Part shown: piece by piece, positions 1 through 7,375 of the stretch
How positions within the stretch are numbered: position 1 is the first letter of the stretch
Layout of the letters: each line of letters opens with the position of its first letter
NCBI GenBank assembly: GCA_949118805.1
Contig: CASAUJ010000050.1
Span: 1 to 8,549, forward strand
DNA length: 8,549 nucleotides
From: an uncultured Clostridia bacterium
GTDB lineage: Bacteria > Bacillota > Clostridia > TANB77 > CAG-508
Direction: 5' to 3'
Translations under genes and position numbers: made by a program
Notes under the pieces: generated by a model
Seen by the model: only the letters and a program-made list of their open reading frames with translations
Told to the model about the DNA's origin: nothing
Database searches by the model: none

Positions 1-83
1 TGTATGTCTATAAGTTATATACATAGTTTTATATATGTATACAAAATTGATTACCCCAGCCAAAATAAAGGAAGAAGAAGAGG

Positions 84-110
84 CTTGTACTAAAGTGCAA
101 GTTTTTATTT
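84..110 (+). terminator. Intrinsic terminator of the upstream transcription unit
   Basis: A seven-base-pair stem (CTTGTAC with GTGCAAG, one T-G wobble) encloses the loop TAAA and is followed at once by TTTTTATTT. This is the classic rho-independent layout. It sits before the lysS promoter, so it should end a unit that lies left of the window. The stem is short and has only moderate G+C, so termination may be incomplete. Confidence 0.7.
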
Positions 111-136
111 TATTCATACATTTTTTCTTGACAAAC

Positions 137-165
137 TTTACTTTTCCCAATATTTGCTATATAAT
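137..165 (+). promoter_or_regulatory. Probable sigma-A promoter of lysS
   Basis: A perfect -10 box TATAAT lies at 160-165, with TTTACT at 137-142 as a -35 box at 17-base spacing. A perfect TTGACA occurs at 128-133, but it is 26 bases from this -10 and would need the weak TATTTG at 151-156 instead. An extended element TGC-TATATA at 155-163 overlaps the same region. Which pairing is used cannot be settled from sequence, but a promoter between the terminator and lysS is well supported. Confidence 0.65.
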
Positions 166-195
166 ATACAAAAATAAAAAAGAGGAGAGAGAAGG

Positions 196-1704
196 ATGGC
201 TAATAATAATGAGAATAATGAAGTAGAAGAATTAGATATCAATCATTTAATGCAAATTAGAAGAGACAAATTAACAGAATTGCAACAAGAAGGAAAGGAT
301 CCTTATCAAATAACAAAATTTAATCGAACCAATACAGCAGGGGAAATTAAAGCAAATTATGAAACATTTGAACAAAAAGATGTAACGGTATGTGGAAGAA
401 TAATTGCCAAAAGAATTATGGGAAAGGCGTCATTTTGTACCATCCAAGATAGTAATGAAAAAATTCAAAGTTATGTTAGTATTAATGATTTAGGAGAAGA
501 AAGTTATAAAGCTTTTAAAACATGGGATATAGGAGATATTATTGGAATTACAGGATTTGTATTCAAAACTAGAACAGAAGAAATCTCTATTCATGCAAAA
601 GAGGTAACATTATTATCAAAATCTTTACGACCACTACCAGAGAAATTTCATGGGTTAAAAGATGTGGATTTGCGTTATCGTCAAAGATATGTAGATTTAA
701 TTATGAATCCAGAAGTAAAGAAAACTTTTGAAATGAGAAGTCAGATTATCACAGAAATTAGAAGAATTTTGGATGAAAAAGGATATTTAGAAGTGGATAC
801 ACCTATGTTAAATACGATTTCAGGAGGAGCAACGGCGAAACCATTTATCACACATCATAATGCTTTAAATATTGATATGTATTTGAGAATTGCAACCGAA
901 TTAAATTTAAAAAGATTAATTGTAGGGGGATATGATAAGGTTTATGAAATGGGTAGAATTTTTAGAAATGAAGGAATGGATATTCGTCATAACCCAGAAT
1001 TTACAACCATTGAGTTATATGAAGCTTATGCAGATTATCATGATATGATGGACATGGTGGAAGAATTATTTTCTAAGTGTGCCATGAAAGTAAAAGGAAC
1101 CACTAAAGTAGTTTATCAAGGACAAGAAATTGATTTAACTCCAGGTTGGAAGAAAATCACTATGATTGATGCAATTAAGGAAGTTTCTGGAGTAGATTTT
1201 AAGGAAATACAAACAGACGAAGAAGCAGTTCAGTTAGCCAAGGAAAGAAAGCTTGAAATACCAGACAAAACAAAAGAAACAAGAGGAGATGTGATTAGCT
1301 TATTTTTTGATGAATATGTGGAAAAAACATTAATTCAACCAACTTTTATTTATGATTATCCAATTGAAATATCTCCGTTAGCTAAGAAAAAGAAAGAAGA
1401 TCCACGTTTAACAGAAAGATTTGAGGTGTTTATTGGTGGACGTGAATATGGAAATGCTTTTTCAGAGTTAAATGATCCAATTGATCAATATGAGAGATTT
1501 AAAAAACAGGTAGAGGCAAGAGAAGCAGGAGATGAAGAAGCGGGAATGATGGATGAAGACTTTATTCAAGCATTAGAAATTGGAATGCCTCCAACAGGGG
1601 GATTAGGAATAGGAATTGATCGACTAATTATGCTGTTAACAGATAGTGCTTCTATTCGTGATGTATTGCTATTCCCAACAATGAAGCCACTTAATAATTT
1701 TTAA
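196..1704 (+). CDS. lysS: Lysine--tRNA ligase, class II
   Basis: Charges tRNA-Lys with lysine using ATP in the cytoplasm. The 502-residue product has the usual length of bacterial class II LysRS. An N-terminal OB-fold anticodon-binding domain (roughly residues 55-150, including VCGRIIAKRIMGKASF) precedes the class II catalytic core. Motif 2 is visible as RIFRNEGMDIRHNPEF from residue 254, and motif 3 as GGLGIGIDRL at 468-477, with its conserved arginine. The ATG at 196 is preceded by AGAGGAG at 181-187 with good spacing. The first dozen residues are Asn/Glu-rich and probably disordered, as is common in this family. The gene ends in three consecutive in-frame stops (TAA TAG TAA, 1702-1710). 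It is likely first in a unit with the acetyltransferase 29 bases downstream. Identification is secure. Confidence 0.98.
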   Translation: MANNNENNEVEELDINHLMQIRRDKLTELQQEGKDPYQITKFNRTNTAGEIKANYETFEQKDVTVCGRIIAKRIMGKASFCTIQDSNEKIQSYVSINDLGEESYKAFKTWDIGDIIGITGFVFKTRTEEISIHAKEVTLLSKSLRPLPEKFHGLKDVDLRYRQRYVDLIMNPEVKKTFEMRSQIITEIRRILDEKGYLEVDTPMLNTISGGATAKPFITHHNALNIDMYLRIATELNLKRLIVGGYDKVYEMGRIFRNEGMDIRHNPEFTTIELYEAYADYHDMMDMVEELFSKCAMKVKGTTKVVYQGQEIDLTPGWKKITMIDAIKEVSGVDFKEIQTDEEAVQLAKERKLEIPDKTKETRGDVISLFFDEYVEKTLIQPTFIYDYPIEISPLAKKKKEDPRLTERFEVFIGGREYGNAFSELNDPIDQYERFKKQVEAREAGDEEAGMMDEDFIQALEIGMPPTGGLGIGIDRLIMLLTDSASIRDVLLFPTMKPLNNF

Positions 1705-1733
1705 TAGTAAGTTTTTTAAGGGAGATAAAAATT

Positions 1734-2318
1734 ATGACTGAAAGAGAAAAAATGTTAGCAGGAGAACTTTATAATTGTGGAGATAAAGAATTATTAGATA
1801 GATGGCATTTGGCAAAAAATTTAGTAAGAGAATATAATAACACTTTATCAGAAGATTTAGAAAATAAAAATAGAATATTAAAAAAATTATTAGGTAATAT
1901 TGAGGAAAATGTATGGATTACACCACCATTTTATGTTGATTATGGTAATAATATATATATTGGAAATAATACAGAAATAAATATGAATTGTATTTTTTTA
2001 GATGACAATAAAATCGTAATAGGAAAGAATGGGCTGATTGCACCTAATGTTCAAATATATACTGCGTTTCATCCTAATAATGCGATAGATAGGTTTGGAT
2101 TATCAAAAGAAGATGGAACATTTGAGTTTTGCAAAACACAAACAAGTCCAGTCATTATAGGGGATAATGTTTGGATAGGAGGAGGAACTATTATACTTCC
2201 AGGAGTTACCATAGGAAATAATGTAGTAATAGGAGCAGGAAGTGTTGTTACAAAAGATATACCAGATAATAAAATAGCTTATGGAAATCCTTGTAGAATA
2301 ATTAGGGATAATAATTAG
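1734..2318 (+). CDS. maa: Maltose/galactoside-type O-acetyltransferase (hexapeptide repeat)
   Basis: Predicted to transfer acetyl from acetyl-CoA to a sugar hydroxyl in the cytoplasm, like the Maa/LacA/NodL group. The 194-residue length is typical. The N-terminus (REKMLAGELYNCGDKEL) matches the short helical maltose-acetyltransferase domain. The rest is a left-handed beta-helix built of hexapeptide repeats such as IYIGNN, VIIGDNVWIGGG, ILPGVTIGNN and VVIGAGSVV. His113 in TAFHP is the expected catalytic base. The C-terminus IAYGNPCRIIR is the usual closing segment of the fold. The RBS GGGAG at 1720-1724 lies nine bases before the ATG. No promoter is evident in the 29-base gap, so read-through from lysS is likely. 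The true substrate is unknown: the symbol reflects family resemblance, and a different sugar or glycan acceptor is possible. Confidence 0.85.
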   Translation: MTEREKMLAGELYNCGDKELLDRWHLAKNLVREYNNTLSEDLENKNRILKKLLGNIEENVWITPPFYVDYGNNIYIGNNTEINMNCIFLDDNKIVIGKNGLIAPNVQIYTAFHPNNAIDRFGLSKEDGTFEFCKTQTSPVIIGDNVWIGGGTIILPGVTIGNNVVIGAGSVVTKDIPDNKIAYGNPCRIIRDNN

Positions 2319-2323
2319 CATAA

Positions 2324-2554
2324 ATGACGCAATTAACAAAGGAAGAAGTAATAGAAAATATGTATTTAGTTAGAAAAAAGAATTTAGGAGGATTTAATTT
2401 TAAAAAAGGATTAAATCTAGTAATTGATTGAAGTAAGATAGACAAAACACTCTATTTAATTACTATAAAATGAAGATCTATAAAAGAGATAGAAATTAAA
2501 GAAGTATTAAAACAAAGTTTGCCTAATCAAATAAATATGGAGAAGTATATATAA
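2324..2554 (+). pseudogene. Short 76-codon frame interrupted only by two TGA codons
   Basis: Starting at the ATG five bases after the acetyltransferase stop, one frame runs 76 codons to TAA at 2552-2554 and is broken only by TGA at codon 36 (2429-2431) and codon 50 (2471-2473). No TAA or TAG interrupts it, although the DNA is very A/T-rich. The first part reads MTQLTKEEVIENMYLVRK and then NLGGFNFKKGLNLVID, which faintly resembles the opening of a pentapeptide-repeat protein. The end reads EIKEVLKQSLPNQINMEKYI. No clear RBS is present; AGGGA at 2304-2308 is 15 bases away. The simplest reading is a decayed gene or gene fragment. The alternative is a sequence from a source that reads TGA as tryptophan, since both TGAs fall where Trp would fit (VID-W-SKID, TIK-W-RSIK). 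Function unrecognised. Confidence 0.4.
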
Positions 2555-2558
2555 AAAG

Positions 2559-2593
2559 GATAAATAACAACTATTGTCAGAGAGTTATTTATC
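2559..2593 (+). terminator. Inverted repeat, possible weak terminator
   Basis: GATAAATAAC at 2559-2568 is perfectly complementary to GTTATTTATC at 2584-2593, giving a ten-base-pair stem with a 15-base loop. It begins four bases after the TAA of the interrupted frame and would suit the end of the lysS-acetyltransferase unit. The stem is A/T-rich, and the following ATTTAAG is not a proper T-tract, so termination is inferred from position rather than from a full motif. Confidence 0.4.
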
Positions 2594-2636
2594 ATTTAAG
2601 ACAGATGAGTTGTTATTATAAAACCATTAAATTAAT

Positions 2637-2663
2637 GTGCAAATGGAAACGTCCCTTTTGCAC
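2637..2663 (+). repeat. Inverted repeat in the leader of the M50 protease gene
   Basis: GTGCAAA at 2637-2643 and TTTGCAC at 2657-2663 are perfect complements separated by 13 bases, within which GG and CC could extend the stem past a mismatch. No T-run follows, so it is not an intrinsic terminator. It ends about ten bases before the AGGAG ribosome binding site of the protease gene. It could be an operator or an RNA hairpin affecting translation. Its role is unknown. Confidence 0.45.
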
Positions 2664-2672
2664 ATTGAGAAG

Positions 2673-2685
2673 AGGAGAGATCATG
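2673..2685 (+). promoter_or_regulatory. Ribosome binding site that sets the M50 protease start
   Basis: AGGAG at 2673-2677 lies five bases before the ATG at 2683. The frame is open back to an ATG at 2605, but that codon has no Shine-Dalgarno sequence. The extra 26 residues would also be encoded through the inverted repeat and do not look like part of the family. The start at 2683 is therefore preferred. Confidence 0.8.
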
Positions 2686-3423
2686 TTTAATTTTTCATTT
2701 GATAAGAGAATTATATATGTTATTATTGCGATTATGGTATTGTCAACAGTAGCGCAGTATATAAATAATCCAGGTGCATTGTTTTCGTTATTAGTAAGTA
2801 TACCTGGGGTATTGATAGCCATAACTTTCCATGAGTTCGCACATGGATATGCTGCTTACAAATTAGGGGATAATACAGCAAAAAATGAGGGGAGATTGAG
2901 TTTGAATCCATTGGATCATTTGGATCCAATTGGGACTTTAATGTTGTTATTTGCGGGATTTGGATGGGGGAAGCCAGTTCATGTAAATCCAATTAATTAT
3001 ACAAGAAAAATATCTATGGAAAAAGGAGAAGCTATTGTATCGGTAGCAGGACCGTTGACGAATATTGTTTTGGCTTTTGTATTTGCTTTGAGTTATGGAG
3101 CGTTGCTTAAATTTGCGGGGATAGGATTTTTAGCTTCTACTGTGGGAAAGATTATAACAGAAATGATGGTTTCTACCATATTTGTAAATATAGGTTTAGG
3201 TGTATTTAATTTAATTCCCTTACCACCATTAGATGGTTCCAAAATTATCTTACCATTTTTGCCTTATCAGGCAAAACAATGGTTTCAAAATAATGAACAA
3301 ATCTTTTACATTCTATTTGTTGTCATATGGATAACAGGAATTGCAAGTATCATAATTGCACCACCAATTGAATGGATTTCCACAGGTATCATGTCATTGA
3401 TGAAAATGATATTTCAGTTGTAG
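2683..3423 (+). CDS. Site-2 protease family (M50) membrane metalloprotease
   Basis: A 246-residue integral membrane zinc protease predicted to cut substrates within or near the membrane. The zinc motif HEFAH is at residues 50-54 (His50, Glu51, His54) inside a membrane helix. The third-ligand region NLIPLPPLDGSKI is at 176-188, with Asp184 in the conserved LDG. Hydrophobic segments lie at about 10-27, 32-50, 84-97, 118-145, 146-180 and 205-228. This length and motif order fit the compact, PDZ-less group that includes Bacillus YwhC and is related to SpoIVFB. It lacks the PDZ domain of RseP/RasP, so a sigma-factor cascade role cannot be assumed. The substrate is unknown. tsaD starts 30 bases downstream, so the genes are probably cotranscribed. 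No convincing promoter was found upstream. Confidence 0.88.
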   Translation: MFNFSFDKRIIYVIIAIMVLSTVAQYINNPGALFSLLVSIPGVLIAITFHEFAHGYAAYKLGDNTAKNEGRLSLNPLDHLDPIGTLMLLFAGFGWGKPVHVNPINYTRKISMEKGEAIVSVAGPLTNIVLAFVFALSYGALLKFAGIGFLASTVGKIITEMMVSTIFVNIGLGVFNLIPLPPLDGSKIILPFLPYQAKQWFQNNEQIFYILFVVIWITGIASIIIAPPIEWISTGIMSLMKMIFQL

Positions 3424-3453
3424 ATAACGGATTAGAAGGGGAACGATTGAAAG

Positions 3454-4456
3454 ATGGAAAAAGATATTTTAACTATGCGGAATTGAATCAAGTTGTGATG
3501 AAACCTCTGTATCTATTGTAAAAAATGGTAGAGAGGTTCTTTCGAATATTATAGATACTCAAATTCCTATTCATGAAAAATATGGAGGGGTAGTGCCAGA
3601 AATTGCTTCTAGAAATCATATTGAAGCCATTTCAAGAGTAGCCAAAAAAGCTTTAGAAGAAGCAAAGATAGATTGGGAAGAACTAAATGCTATTACACCA
3701 ACCTATGGACCAGGTCTTGTAGGAGCTTTATTAGTAGGAGTTTCTTATGCGAAAGCACTTGCTTTTGCAAAAAAGATTCCACTAGTAGGTGTGAATCATA
3801 TTCAAGGACATATTGCTGCTAATTATATTACTTATCCACAATTAAAACCTCCATTTTTATGTATTATGATGTCAGGTGGAAATACACAAATTATTCAAGT
3901 AAAAGATTATACTAAATTTAAAGTATTGGGAAAAACAAGAGATGATGCAATTGGAGAAGCTTTTGATAAAGTAGCTAGAGTAGTGGGACTTGGCTATCCA
4001 GGAGGACCAAAAGTAGATCAACTTGCACAAGAGGGACAACCTAATATAACATTACCCAAAACACATTTTGAGGAAGATACATTAGATTTTAGTTTTAGTG
4101 GGATCAAAACAGCAGTAATTAATTTACATCATAAAATGCCTTATATCAATAAAGCTGACTTATGTGCTAGTTTTCAAAAATCAGTAACAGAAACTTTAAT
4201 GGAAAATTTAGAAAAAGCAGTAAAACAAACTCGTATAAAAACAATTGTACTAGCAGGAGGGGTGTCTAGTAATTCTTATATTAGAAAAGAATTTTTGGAT
4301 CTGGAAGGGAAAGGAATTAAAGTCTATATGCCAGATTTAAAATTATGTACAGATAATGCTGCTATGATAGCATCAGCTGGTTATTATAATTATATAGCAG
4401 GTATTCGAGATAACTTAGATTTAAATGCAGTTCCAAATTTAAAATTAAACGAATAA
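3454..4456 (+). CDS. tsaD: tRNA N6-adenosine threonylcarbamoyltransferase, +1 frameshift near the N-terminus
   Basis: TsaD, with TsaB and TsaE, transfers threonylcarbamoyl to A37 of ANN-decoding tRNAs (t6A). The intended start is ATG 3454: the frame reads MEKDILTM, then CGG AAT TGA. One base onward, from GGA at 3479, it resumes as GIESSCDETSVSIV and stays open to TAA 4454-4456. Removing one base near 3477-3478 gives a complete protein of 333 residues, close to the family norm. In restored numbering the metal ligands are His115 and His119 (NHIQGH) and Asp300 (CTDNAAMIA). SGGNTQ (140-145), FSFSGIKTAV (213-222) and AGGVSSNSYI (267-276) are also present. The only in-frame start after the break is GTG 3593 (residue 47), which would lose the conserved IESSCDET segment and is really an internal valine. 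Because tsaD is usually essential and the rest is intact, a sequence error, a very recent mutation or frameshift decoding are all more likely than an old pseudogene. Confidence 0.93.
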
Positions 4457-4477
4457 GAAAAAGAATGGAGAGAATGA

Positions 4478-5188
4478 ATGGCAATTTATACAATAGGAGA
4501 TCTTCATTTATCTTTTCATCAGAGTAAACCAATGGAGATATTTGGAGATCATTGGAAAAATCATGAAGAAAAAATAAAAAAAGATTGGATGGAAAAAGTA
4601 AAAGAAAATGATTTAGTTGTAATACCAGGTGATTTTTCTTGGGCAACCTATTTAGAAGATACTTATAAAGATTTTTTATATTTAGATTCCTTACCAGGAA
4701 AGAAAATATTAATGAAAGGAAATCATGACTATTGGTGGACAACTTTAACAAGAATGAGAAAGTTTTTAAAAGAGAATGCTTTAAAAACTATAGATTTTGT
4801 ATATAATTCTGCTTATGAATTTGAAGATTATATTATTGCAGGAACAAGAGGATGGGGACAAACAGAAGAAGGAGAAGATAAAAGGCTTTTAAAACGAGAG
4901 GTAATAAGATTGCAATTATCTCTTGAAAAGGCGATGGAATTAAAAGGAAAGGGAGAAAAAGAAGTCCTTGTATTTTTACATTATCCACCAATTACAAGTG
5001 GAAATATAGTTCGTAATGAAATGAGTGATTTTATAAAAGTGATGAAAGATTATAAGATAAAAAAATGCTATTATGGACATTTACATAGTACATCTATAAA
5101 AGAAGCAGTAGAAGGAGAATGTTATGGGATTTCATTTAAGTTAGTTAGTGCAGATGGCTTAAATTTTAAACTTTTGAGAATAGGGTAA
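4478..5188 (+). CDS. Calcineurin-like metallophosphoesterase
   Basis: A 236-residue cytoplasmic phosphoesterase with the full metal-binding set of the family. GDLH is at residues 7-10, GDFSW at 51-55, GNHD at 81-84, the histidine of FLHYPP at 168, and GHLH at 200-203. Together these bind a two-metal centre that hydrolyses phosphate esters. Length and motif spacing fit the single-domain predicted phosphohydrolases common in Firmicutes; the substrate is unknown and no signal peptide is present. The RBS GGAG at 4467-4470 is seven bases before the ATG; an overlapping ATG at 4474 is out of frame. It lies 21 bases after tsaD and 47 before recG, which suggests one operon. No family-specific gene symbol is justified. 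Confidence 0.9.
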   Translation: MAIYTIGDLHLSFHQSKPMEIFGDHWKNHEEKIKKDWMEKVKENDLVVIPGDFSWATYLEDTYKDFLYLDSLPGKKILMKGNHDYWWTTLTRMRKFLKENALKTIDFVYNSAYEFEDYIIAGTRGWGQTEEGEDKRLLKREVIRLQLSLEKAMELKGKGEKEVLVFLHYPPITSGNIVRNEMSDFIKVMKDYKIKKCYYGHLHSTSIKEAVEGECYGISFKLVSADGLNFKLLRIG

Positions 5189-5222
5189 AAATTTAAGCAG
5201 AAGTGATTTTTGAAAAACAGAA

Positions 5223-5238
5223 AAGGAAGAAAGATATG
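5223..5238 (+). promoter_or_regulatory. Ribosome binding site that sets the recG start
   Basis: AAGGAAG at 5223-5229 precedes the ATG at 5236 by six bases. The frame also opens at a GTG at 5203, but that codon has no good Shine-Dalgarno sequence. The N-terminus from 5236 (MDLNKDVKYIKGVGPNR) matches the usual RecG beginning. Confidence 0.8.
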
Positions 5239-7278
5239 GATTTGAATAAAGATGTAAAGTATATAAAAGGAGTAGGCCCCAATCGAGTACAATTATTAAA
5301 TAAAATAGGAATTTTTACATTAAAAGATTTAATTACATATTATCCACGAACCTATGAGGACAGAAGTAAACCAAAAAATATTATAGAATGTATAAATGAG
5401 GAAGAAGTATTGATAGAAGCTATTGCTTGTGGAAAGGTTTCGGAAGTTCGATTAAAAGGAAAGACGATGCAAAGACTACTGGTAAAAGATGAGACAAGCA
5501 GTTGTACAATCACTTGGTTTAATCAAAGTTATTTAAAAAATAAATTTAATTTAGGGCAAAAATATAAATTTTATGGAAAAATCATGAATCATTATGGAAA
5601 ATATACAATGACATCTCCTGTATTTGATGAAAATAGCCAAAATTTTAATACTGGAAAAATTATTCCATTATATCCATTAACTTATCAGCTATCTCAAAAT
5701 GTTTTAAGAAGGATTATAGAAAACGGATTATTAGAAGTGGAGAATGAATTAAAAGAGACGTTGCCATTTTATTTATTAGAAGAGTATAAGCTAAAAGGAA
5801 TTAATGAAGCAATAAAGCAAATTCATTTTCCAAAAGAATTTGAGGAATTTAATCAAGCAAGAAGAAGATTAGTTTTTGAAGAATTATTGACTACCCAATT
5901 AGCACTTTTACAATTAAAAAATCATAATAGAGAGGAAGAAAAAGGAATTTCCTTTGATAAAAAGGTGAAAATGTCAGATGTGATTCATCAATTACCGTTT
6001 TGTTTAACAAAAGCACAGTTAAGAGTATTAGAAGAAATTGATCATGATATGGAAGCAGAAATATCTATGAATCGACTTTTACAAGGGGATGTTGGATCTG
6101 GAAAAACAGTAGTAGCAATGTGTGCTGCCTACAAAGCCGTGAAATGTGGTTATCAAGCTACAATTATGGCACCAACAGCAATTTTAGCTACACAACATTT
6201 AGAAAATTTTCAAAAAATTTTAAAAGAATTAGAAATTCGTTGCGAATTGTTGACTTCTGGTATTTCAAAAAAGAAAAAGGAAGAGTTACTACAGAATTTA
6301 GCAGAGGGAAAAATTGATATTTTAATTGGAACACATGCAATCATAGAAGAAAATGTGAAATTTAAAAATTTGGGATTAGTAGTAACAGATGAACAACATC
6401 GATTTGGTGTGAAACAAAGAACTAAAATTGCAGAAAAAGGAGAAAATCCAGATGTATTAGTTATGACAGCCACGCCGATTCCAAGAACATTAGCACTCAT
6501 TTTATATGGGGATTTAGATATTTCTATTATCGATGAATTACCACCAAACCGAAAATCAGTAGAGACTTTTGCAGTGTCTAAAAAAATGACAGAAAGAGTA
6601 AATGGTTTTATAGAACAGCAAATAAAGGAAGGAAGACAAGCTTATATTGTTTGTCCACTGGTAGAAGAAAATGAGGAACTTGATTTAAAATCAGTAGAAC
6701 AGTTGTATGATTCTTATCAAAAAGAAATTTTTCCACATTATAAAGTAGAATATATTCATGGAAAAATGAGACCAAAGCAAAAAGATGAGATTATGGAAAG
6801 ATTTAAAAGGGGAGAAATTGATATTTTAATTTCAACAACGGTAATTGAAGTAGGGGTGGATGTTCCAAATAGTAATATCATGGTAATTGAAAATGCAGAA
6901 AGATTTGGTTTAGCACAACTACATCAATTACGAGGAAGAGTAGGAAGAGGGGAATATCAATCTTATTGTATTTTAAAATTTGAAGGGAAAAGTGAAACCG
7001 TAAAAGAGAGAATGAAGGTTATGTGTAGTACAAATGATGGTTTTATGATATCTGAAAAGGATTTGGAATTAAGAGGATCAGGAGATTTTTTTGGAACCAT
7101 GCAACATGGTTTACCAGAATTTAAAATTGCTAATTTGTTTGAGGATATGCCAATTTTAAAACTAGTTCAGAAAATTGCTATTCAGATATTACAAGATGAT
7201 ATAAAATTGGAAAAGGAAGAAAATGAAAAACTAAGAAATTTAATTCAAGATAAGTTTATGAAAAGAATTGAGATCTAA
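5236..7278 (+). CDS. recG: ATP-dependent DNA helicase RecG
   Basis: A 680-residue superfamily 2 helicase that remodels stalled replication forks and branch-migrates Holliday junctions and D-loops. The N-terminal part begins with a helix-hairpin-like KYIKGVGPNR, and the wedge OB-fold follows (about residues 50-150). The helicase core holds Walker A GDVGSGKT at 284-291, the DEQH box at 385-388, motif III TATPIPR at 411-417 and motif VI QLRGRVGRG at 564-572. The DLELRGSGDFFGTMQHG segment near the C-terminus is the expected RecG feature for fork reversal. Length and motif order are normal, with no frameshift. It is probably the last gene of the run starting at the M50 protease. The next gene has its own promoter starting only four bases after the recG stop. 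No obvious terminator lies in that gap, so some read-through is possible. Confidence 0.98.
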   Translation: MDLNKDVKYIKGVGPNRVQLLNKIGIFTLKDLITYYPRTYEDRSKPKNIIECINEEEVLIEAIACGKVSEVRLKGKTMQRLLVKDETSSCTITWFNQSYLKNKFNLGQKYKFYGKIMNHYGKYTMTSPVFDENSQNFNTGKIIPLYPLTYQLSQNVLRRIIENGLLEVENELKETLPFYLLEEYKLKGINEAIKQIHFPKEFEEFNQARRRLVFEELLTTQLALLQLKNHNREEEKGISFDKKVKMSDVIHQLPFCLTKAQLRVLEEIDHDMEAEISMNRLLQGDVGSGKTVVAMCAAYKAVKCGYQATIMAPTAILATQHLENFQKILKELEIRCELLTSGISKKKKEELLQNLAEGKIDILIGTHAIIEENVKFKNLGLVVTDEQHRFGVKQRTKIAEKGENPDVLVMTATPIPRTLALILYGDLDISIIDELPPNRKSVETFAVSKKMTERVNGFIEQQIKEGRQAYIVCPLVEENEELDLKSVEQLYDSYQKEIFPHYKVEYIHGKMRPKQKDEIMERFKRGEIDILISTTVIEVGVDVPNSNIMVIENAERFGLAQLHQLRGRVGRGEYQSYCILKFEGKSETVKERMKVMCSTNDGFMISEKDLELRGSGDFFGTMQHGLPEFKIANLFEDMPILKLVQKIAIQILQDDIKLEKEENEKLRNLIQDKFMKRIEI

Positions 7279-7281
7279 AAT

Positions 7282-7310
7282 TTGCAAAATTATGTAAAAT
7301 GTAGTAAAAT
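7282..7310 (+). promoter_or_regulatory. Promoter of the 217-aa hypothetical gene
   Basis: TTGCAA at 7282-7287 and TAAAAT at 7305-7310 are spaced by exactly 17 bases, each one or two changes from consensus. The expected transcript begins near 7317. Its leader of about 60 bases contains a small hairpin, TGTCT-AAT-AGACA (7320-7332), and a strong AAAGGAGG ribosome binding site at 7357-7364. Confidence 0.7.
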
Positions 7311-7375
7311 AAAAGGTAATGTCTAATAGACAAGGAAACCAATAGAAATATATTCTAAAGGAGGACACAGAAAAT

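Noticed and set aside
18..41. Palindrome TATACATA / TATGTATA near the left edge
   Set aside because: Pure A/T repeat with an eight-base gap in A/T-rich spacer; likely chance, though a regulator site cannot be excluded.
1..93. Frame open from the window edge to TAA 91-93, possible tail of an upstream gene
   Set aside because: The translation (ending in GRRRGLY) resembles no protein tail I know, and its stop lies inside the terminator loop.
35..226. 63-codon open frame before lysS
   Set aside because: It runs through the terminator hairpin and the promoter, overlaps the lysS start, has no RBS and low-complexity sequence.
2605..2682. 26-residue N-terminal extension of the M50 protease, or a separate leader peptide
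   Set aside because: No Shine-Dalgarno sequence before 2605, and the stretch spans the inverted repeat; the ATG at 2683 has a good RBS.
3593..4456. A short tsaD starting at GTG 3593
   Set aside because: The GTG is the second valine of the conserved GGVVPEIASRNH segment, and recognisable TsaD continues upstream in the same frame to 3479.
6120..6500. Open frames on both strands inside recG, and the other minus-strand frames at 2103-2339, 2616-2992, 4362-4751 and 7240-7500
   Set aside because: They lie within or across clear genes, lack RBS and recognisable domains, and follow from codon bias on the coding strand.
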